A DNA stretch of 42,287 nucleotides from Betaproteobacteria bacterium. Its GTDB lineage: Bacteria > Pseudomonadota > Gammaproteobacteria > Burkholderiales > Rhodocyclaceae. Below the pieces are notes generated by a model. The model ran no database searches, was not told where the DNA came from, and saw nothing but the letters and a program-made list of their open reading frames with translations. The stretch lies in NCBI GenBank assembly GCA_020621865.1, contig JAHRYW010000010.1:58788-101074 (forward strand). The letters are read 5' to 3'. This document shows, in pieces, positions 40,906 to 42,287 of this stretch (within the stretch, counting starts at the first letter, position 1; the number at the start of each line of letters is the position of its first letter). The translations under genes and the position numbers were made by a program.

Positions 40906-42287
40906 TCCATAACGGGCGAGGGTTTCCTCGCGGGCGCTGGCGTGATCGACGATCGGTGCCGGATAATCGCGGCCGATCACGACGCCGAGTGTTTCCTGCT
41001 CGATGCGCCCCATCTGCCACGGGGCGTGGATCTTCTTGGTCGGTACGCTGGCCAGTTCCGGCACGTAGCGGCGGATGAACTTGCCCTCGGGATCGAACCT
41101 TTCCGACTGCGTGACCGGGTTGAAGATGCGGAAGTAGGGCTGGGCGTCGCAGCCGGTCGACGCCGCCCATTGCCAGCCGCCGTTGTTGGCCGACAGGTCG
41201 AAATCGTTCAGCTGCTCGGCGAAATACCGCTCGCCGAGCCGCCAGTCGATACCCAGATCCTTGGTCAGAAATGAGGCGACGACCATGCGCAGCCGGTTGT
41301 GCATCCAGCCGCAGTGATTCAACTGGCGCATCGCCGCATCGACCAGCGGGTAGCCGGTGCGGCCGGCGCGCCAGGCGGCGAAGGCTTCCGGCCGGTCGGC
41401 CCAGCGGACGGCCTCGTATTCTGGCTTGAAGGCATGGCCGACGACCAGTGGGAAGTGGTCGAGGATCATGAAGTAGAAATCGCGCCAGATCAGCTCGTTG
41501 AGCCAGGCGTCGGCCTTGGCCGCCAGTGCGTGGCGGACCAGTTCGCGGATCGAGATGGTGCCGAAGCGCAGGTGGACCGATAGGTAGGAGACGCCCTTGA
41601 TCGCCGGGAAGTCGCGCCGATTGGCGTAGTCGCCGATGCGTTGTCCGGCGAAGTCCTGCCACAGGGCGCGGGCGCCCGACATGCCGGGCTGGATGCCGAG
41701 TTCGGCCAGGTCGGTTTCGGCAAAGCCGATCTGCGCCAGTTCGGGGATGCCGCCGAGCCCGGCATCGGCCAGTTGGCCGCCGGTCGGCCAGACCGCGCAG
41801 TCGGCAGCCGTCAGGCGCTTCAGCCAGGCGTTCTTGTACGGCGTGAACACCGAGAAGGGCTTGCCGGCCTGGGTCAGCACCTCGTCGCCATCGAAAATCG
41901 CCTGATCCTTGCCGGTGTGGAAAGCGATGCCGTCGGCTTGCAGCCGTTCGGCGACTTCGCTATCGCGGGCCTTGGCCGCCGGTTCGTAGTCGCGGTTGGC
42001 AAAAACGCTGGCTACCCCGAGTTCGCGGGCCAGGGCGGGAATTTCCTCGGTTGACCGGCCGTGGCGGACGATCAGTCCGCCGCCCCGGGCACGCAGGGCG
42101 ACATCGAGTTCGCGCAGCGAGGCGTGGATGAAATGGACGCGGCGGTCGCACCGGGAAGGCAACGCCTCGAGAATTTCAGTGTCGGAAACGAAGGCGCAAT
42201 ACACCTGGCGTGCTTCGGCAAGGGCCGCGGAGAGCGCGGCATGATCGTGGTCGCGCAGATCGCGGCGAAACCAGACCAGGGCTTTTT
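40876..42287 (-). CDS. phrB: Deoxyribodipyrimidine photolyase PhrB, 5' truncated by window edge
   Basis: The frame is open to the right edge; the last bases encode KALVWFRRDLRDHDHAAL, the usual photolyase N-terminus, so only one to a few codons are missing. A GTG at 42204 is internal. The N-terminal antenna-binding domain is followed by the FAD domain: RTGYPLVDAAMRQLN, GWMHNRLRMVVASFLTKDL in part, ANNGGWQWAASTGCDAQPYFRIFNP in part and the C-terminal YPAPIVDHASAREETLARY. It repairs cyclobutane pyrimidine dimers with blue light. Its 3' end lies in repeat copy F, 31 nt from the chpA stop. Confidence 0.96.
   Translation of the reverse strand, partial: KALVWFRRDLRDHDHAALSAALAEARQVYCAFVSDTEILEALPSRCDRRVHFIHASLRELDVALRARGGGLIVRHGRSTEEIPALARELGVASVFANRDYEPAAKARDSEVAERLQADGIAFHTGKDQAIFDGDEVLTQAGKPFSVFTPYKNAWLKRLTAADCAVWPTGGQLADAGLGGIPELAQIGFAETDLAELGIQPGMSGARALWQDFAGQRIGDYANRRDFPAIKGVSYLSVHLRFGTISIRELVRHALAAKADAWLNELIWRDFYFMILDHFPLVVGHAFKPEYEAVRWADRPEAFAAWRAGRTGYPLVDAAMRQLNHCGWMHNRLRMVVASFLTKDLGIDWRLGERYFAEQLNDFDLSANNGGWQWAASTGCDAQPYFRIFNPVTQSERFDPEGKFIRRYVPELASVPTKKIHAPWQMGRIEQETLGVVIGRDYPAPIVDHASAREETLARYGILKSGKKTG

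Noticed and set aside
42204..42204. GTG at 42204 as the phrB start
   Set aside because: The frame continues upstream with the conserved photolyase N-terminus (ALVWFRRDLR), so the gene is cut by the window edge.

Overview
The window reads as the chromosome of a Gram-negative betaproteobacterium with high GC content, most like Rhodocyclales (Dechloromonas/Azonexus-type). That placement is inference. It rests on codon usage, the pcm-rhodanese-tolC run facing waaA, the LPS genes, the thiD-thiE-hemL run and a Pil-Chp cluster. The region is nearly all core metabolism and cell-envelope genes. I see no phage, transposase, CRISPR array, rRNA or tRNA.

Layout: (1) 1-4.1 kb: the 3' part of a DUF3426 protein beginning in a perfect (CCAGAG)25 repeat, a PfkB-type sugar/nucleoside kinase, an OlsB-like N-acyltransferase and a PlsC-like acyltransferase (probable ornithine-lipid pair), then apaH on the minus strand. 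(2) 4.2-8.5 kb: glmS and a UDP-sugar epimerase (minus), then waaA (plus), preceded by what looks like a 14-codon relic of waaC. (3) 8.5-13 kb: minus-strand tetR, pcm, rhodanese, tolC, and an alpha-carbonic anhydrase fused to an adhesin-E-like domain. (4) 13-18.7 kb: TPP riboswitch plus thiC, then a MASE1 hybrid histidine kinase. (5) 18.7-28.3 kb: SbmA/YddA-type ABC transporter (minus), then plus-strand ykgJ, uppP, yqiA, an RNB-family ribonuclease, a TonB-domain protein, aroE, mtgA and mgtE. (6) 28.3-31.5 kb: minus-strand thiD-thiE-hemL-sugE run. (7) 31.6-40.9 kb: pilG-pilH-pilI-pilJ-chpA chemosensory operon for type IV pili. (8) the right edge cuts phrB (DNA photolyase).

The most unusual signal is a dispersed element of about 45 bp built around the 12-mer AATGCTACGGTC. 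It occurs six times perfectly, on both strands, plus one degenerate copy. Four perfect copies lie between genes or at gene ends: one abuts the apaH start, one lies after the ABC transporter, one precedes ykgJ, and one forms the chpA terminator and supplies the phrB stop codon. Two lie inside essential-type genes (waaA and thiE), both in the same reading frame, so two unrelated enzymes share an almost identical 15-residue peptide (NATVG..FR.KTE.A). This looks like a coding-tolerant dispersed repeat, loosely comparable to Rickettsia palindromic elements.

Other notable points are a perfect 15-bp inverted repeat that buries the ribosome-binding site and start codon of the olsB-like gene, a perfect 15-bp operator directly before tetR, the waaC relic, and two convergent gene pairs that overlap at their 3' ends. 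Start choices are mine from ribosome-binding sites and family N-termini. Domain assignments come from recognised motifs, not database searches.
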